Origin: Nonomuraea africana
GTDB taxonomy: Bacteria > Actinomycetota > Actinomycetes > Streptosporangiales > Streptosporangiaceae
DNA length: 64,000 nucleotides
Direction of reading: 5' to 3'
NCBI RefSeq assembly: GCF_014873535.1
Contig: NZ_JADBEF010000001.1
Coordinates: 9,176,001 to 9,240,000 of the forward strand
Made by a program: the position numbers and the translations under genes. The notes under the pieces are model-generated. The model searched no databases. It was not told the DNA's origin and saw only the letters and a list, made by a program, of their open reading frames with translations. This document shows, in pieces, positions 61,788 to 64,000 of this stretch. The stretch's first letter is position 1, and every line of letters starts with the position of its first letter.

Positions 61788-62195
61788 CTAGACCTCGGGC
61801 ACCAGCTCCACCGTGCAGTGGGCGCACCGCCTGGCCTCGATCGGGATCTCGCTGAGGCACTCGGGGCACTGCTTGGTCGTGGCCGCCTTGTCGCGCTCGA
61901 AGAGGTTGATCAGCTTGGTCATCGGCGTCACGATCAGCCAGTAGACGACCGCCGCGATGATCAGGAAGCTGATCAGGTGGTTGAGGAAGTCGCCGTACTT
62001 GAACTCGCTGCCGTTGATCGTGAAGGAGTACTGCGCGAAGTCGGGCTCCCTGCCGCCGCTCACCGCCCCGATGAGGGGTGTGACGAGGTCGGCCACGAGC
62101 GCCTGGACGAGCCCGCTGAAGGTGGCTCCGACGATCACCGCGACGGCTAACTCGACGATGTTGCCTCTGAGAAGGAACTTCTTGAATCCACCCAT
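61788..62195 (-). CDS. mscL: large-conductance mechanosensitive channel with C-terminal zinc ribbon
   Basis: A 135-residue MscL. MGGFKKFLLRGNIVELAVAVIVG and two membrane helices are typical, and the first helix lines the pore. After the second helix a CPEC-x12-CAHC zinc ribbon replaces the usual charged C-terminal bundle. ATG 62195. Codon 16 is TTA. It opens under hypo-osmotic shock. Convergent with the sigma-like gene and divergent from glgX. Confidence 0.93.
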   Translation of the reverse strand: MGGFKKFLLRGNIVELAVAVIVGATFSGLVQALVADLVTPLIGAVSGGREPDFAQYSFTINGSEFKYGDFLNHLISFLIIAAVVYWLIVTPMTKLINLFERDKAATTKQCPECLSEIPIEARRCAHCTVELVPEV

Positions 62196-62376
62196 GGCGC
62201 TGGCACATTGCCGGGAAGGAGGACGGCAAACCTGGCCGCCATGCCATGTCACTGGCACCGGGAGCTTCTCGAGGTTGTGTGTGACCAGTCCGGGGTTATC
62301 CAGGAGTCAGAAGTGGGCATCTAGGCAGCCGCTGCCTCCTGGGTGAACATGGGGGCCAGAGCGCAAGGGAGCCTCG

Positions 62377-64000
<1,624 letters not shown>

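Overview
The window is very GC-rich DNA (third codon positions almost all G/C) with GTG and occasional TTG starts, long operons joined by ATGA overlaps, LacI/ROK-controlled sugar importers, an isobutyryl-CoA mutase fusion, LCP and CHAP cell-wall proteins and a PP2C phosphatase. This points to the chromosome of a filamentous actinobacterium, most likely of the Streptosporangiaceae (Nonomuraea/Streptosporangium type). The family-level placement is inference from gene content. No tRNA, rRNA, CRISPR array or insertion sequence was recognised.

Layout. 0-8 kb: end of a DinB-like gene, a small membrane protein, an FAD monooxygenase/MBL-fold pair, a small secreted peptide, a LacI regulator, an aldo/keto reductase-FMN reductase pair with a divergent TetR, and a lipoprotein. 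8.2-13.1 kb: a sugar ABC importer (binding protein, two permeases) with a GH13 alpha-glucosidase; it shares an operator-like TTGCAAGCA element with the LacI gene 4 kb upstream. 13.2-15.3 kb: a carboxymuconolactone decarboxylase-family protein and a sigma-like/membrane/propeller-like protein. 15.3-19.6 kb: a second importer with its own LacI regulator. 19.7-24.2 kb: a cellobiose-type cebEFG-bglC operon preceded by several GAGAGCG-type palindromes, one of them an exact CebR box. 24.4-32.7 kb: soluble Ser/Thr kinase, GtrA protein, IcmF mutase, CHAP protein with an apparent CTG start, small secreted protein, PP2C phosphatase. 32.7-34.7 kb: an orphan HsdM-HsdS-like DNA methylase. 34.8-38.3 kb: LCP ligase, thiol peroxidase, BtuF-like protein, PAP2 phosphatase. 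38.2-47.8 kb: a ROK-regulated importer divergent from a catabolic set (two medium-chain dehydrogenases, TIM-barrel isomerase, GH63-like hydrolase, Gfo/Idh oxidoreductase). 47.9-50 kb: glucosyl-3-phosphoglycerate synthase and a GT4. 50-55.8 kb: an FtsX-type ABC exporter with a divergent NarL-type response regulator and a tandemly duplicated histidine kinase. 55.8-64 kb: universal stress protein, small unknown proteins, a second PAP2, two tandem proline iminopeptidases, a second sigma-like membrane protein, MscL with a zinc ribbon, and the 5' part of glycogen debranching enzyme glgX.

How it fits together. The window is dominated by uptake and breakdown of glucosides: four importers of the carbohydrate type, none with its own ATPase (a shared MsiK-type ATPase is implied), with GH13, GH1, GH63-like and GlgX enzymes. 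The glucosylglycerate synthase (gpgS), the GH63 hydrolase resembling glucosylglycerate hydrolase and MscL suggest a link to compatible solutes and osmotic adaptation.

The best candidates for something undescribed are the ROK/ABC/dehydrogenase/isomerase/GH63/Gfo-Idh system at 38.2-47.8 kb, the fused orphan methylase with a repeat inserted after motif I, the histidine kinase made of a dead copy fused to a live copy, the two sigma-like transmembrane proteins, and alternative hairpins between binding-protein and permease genes.
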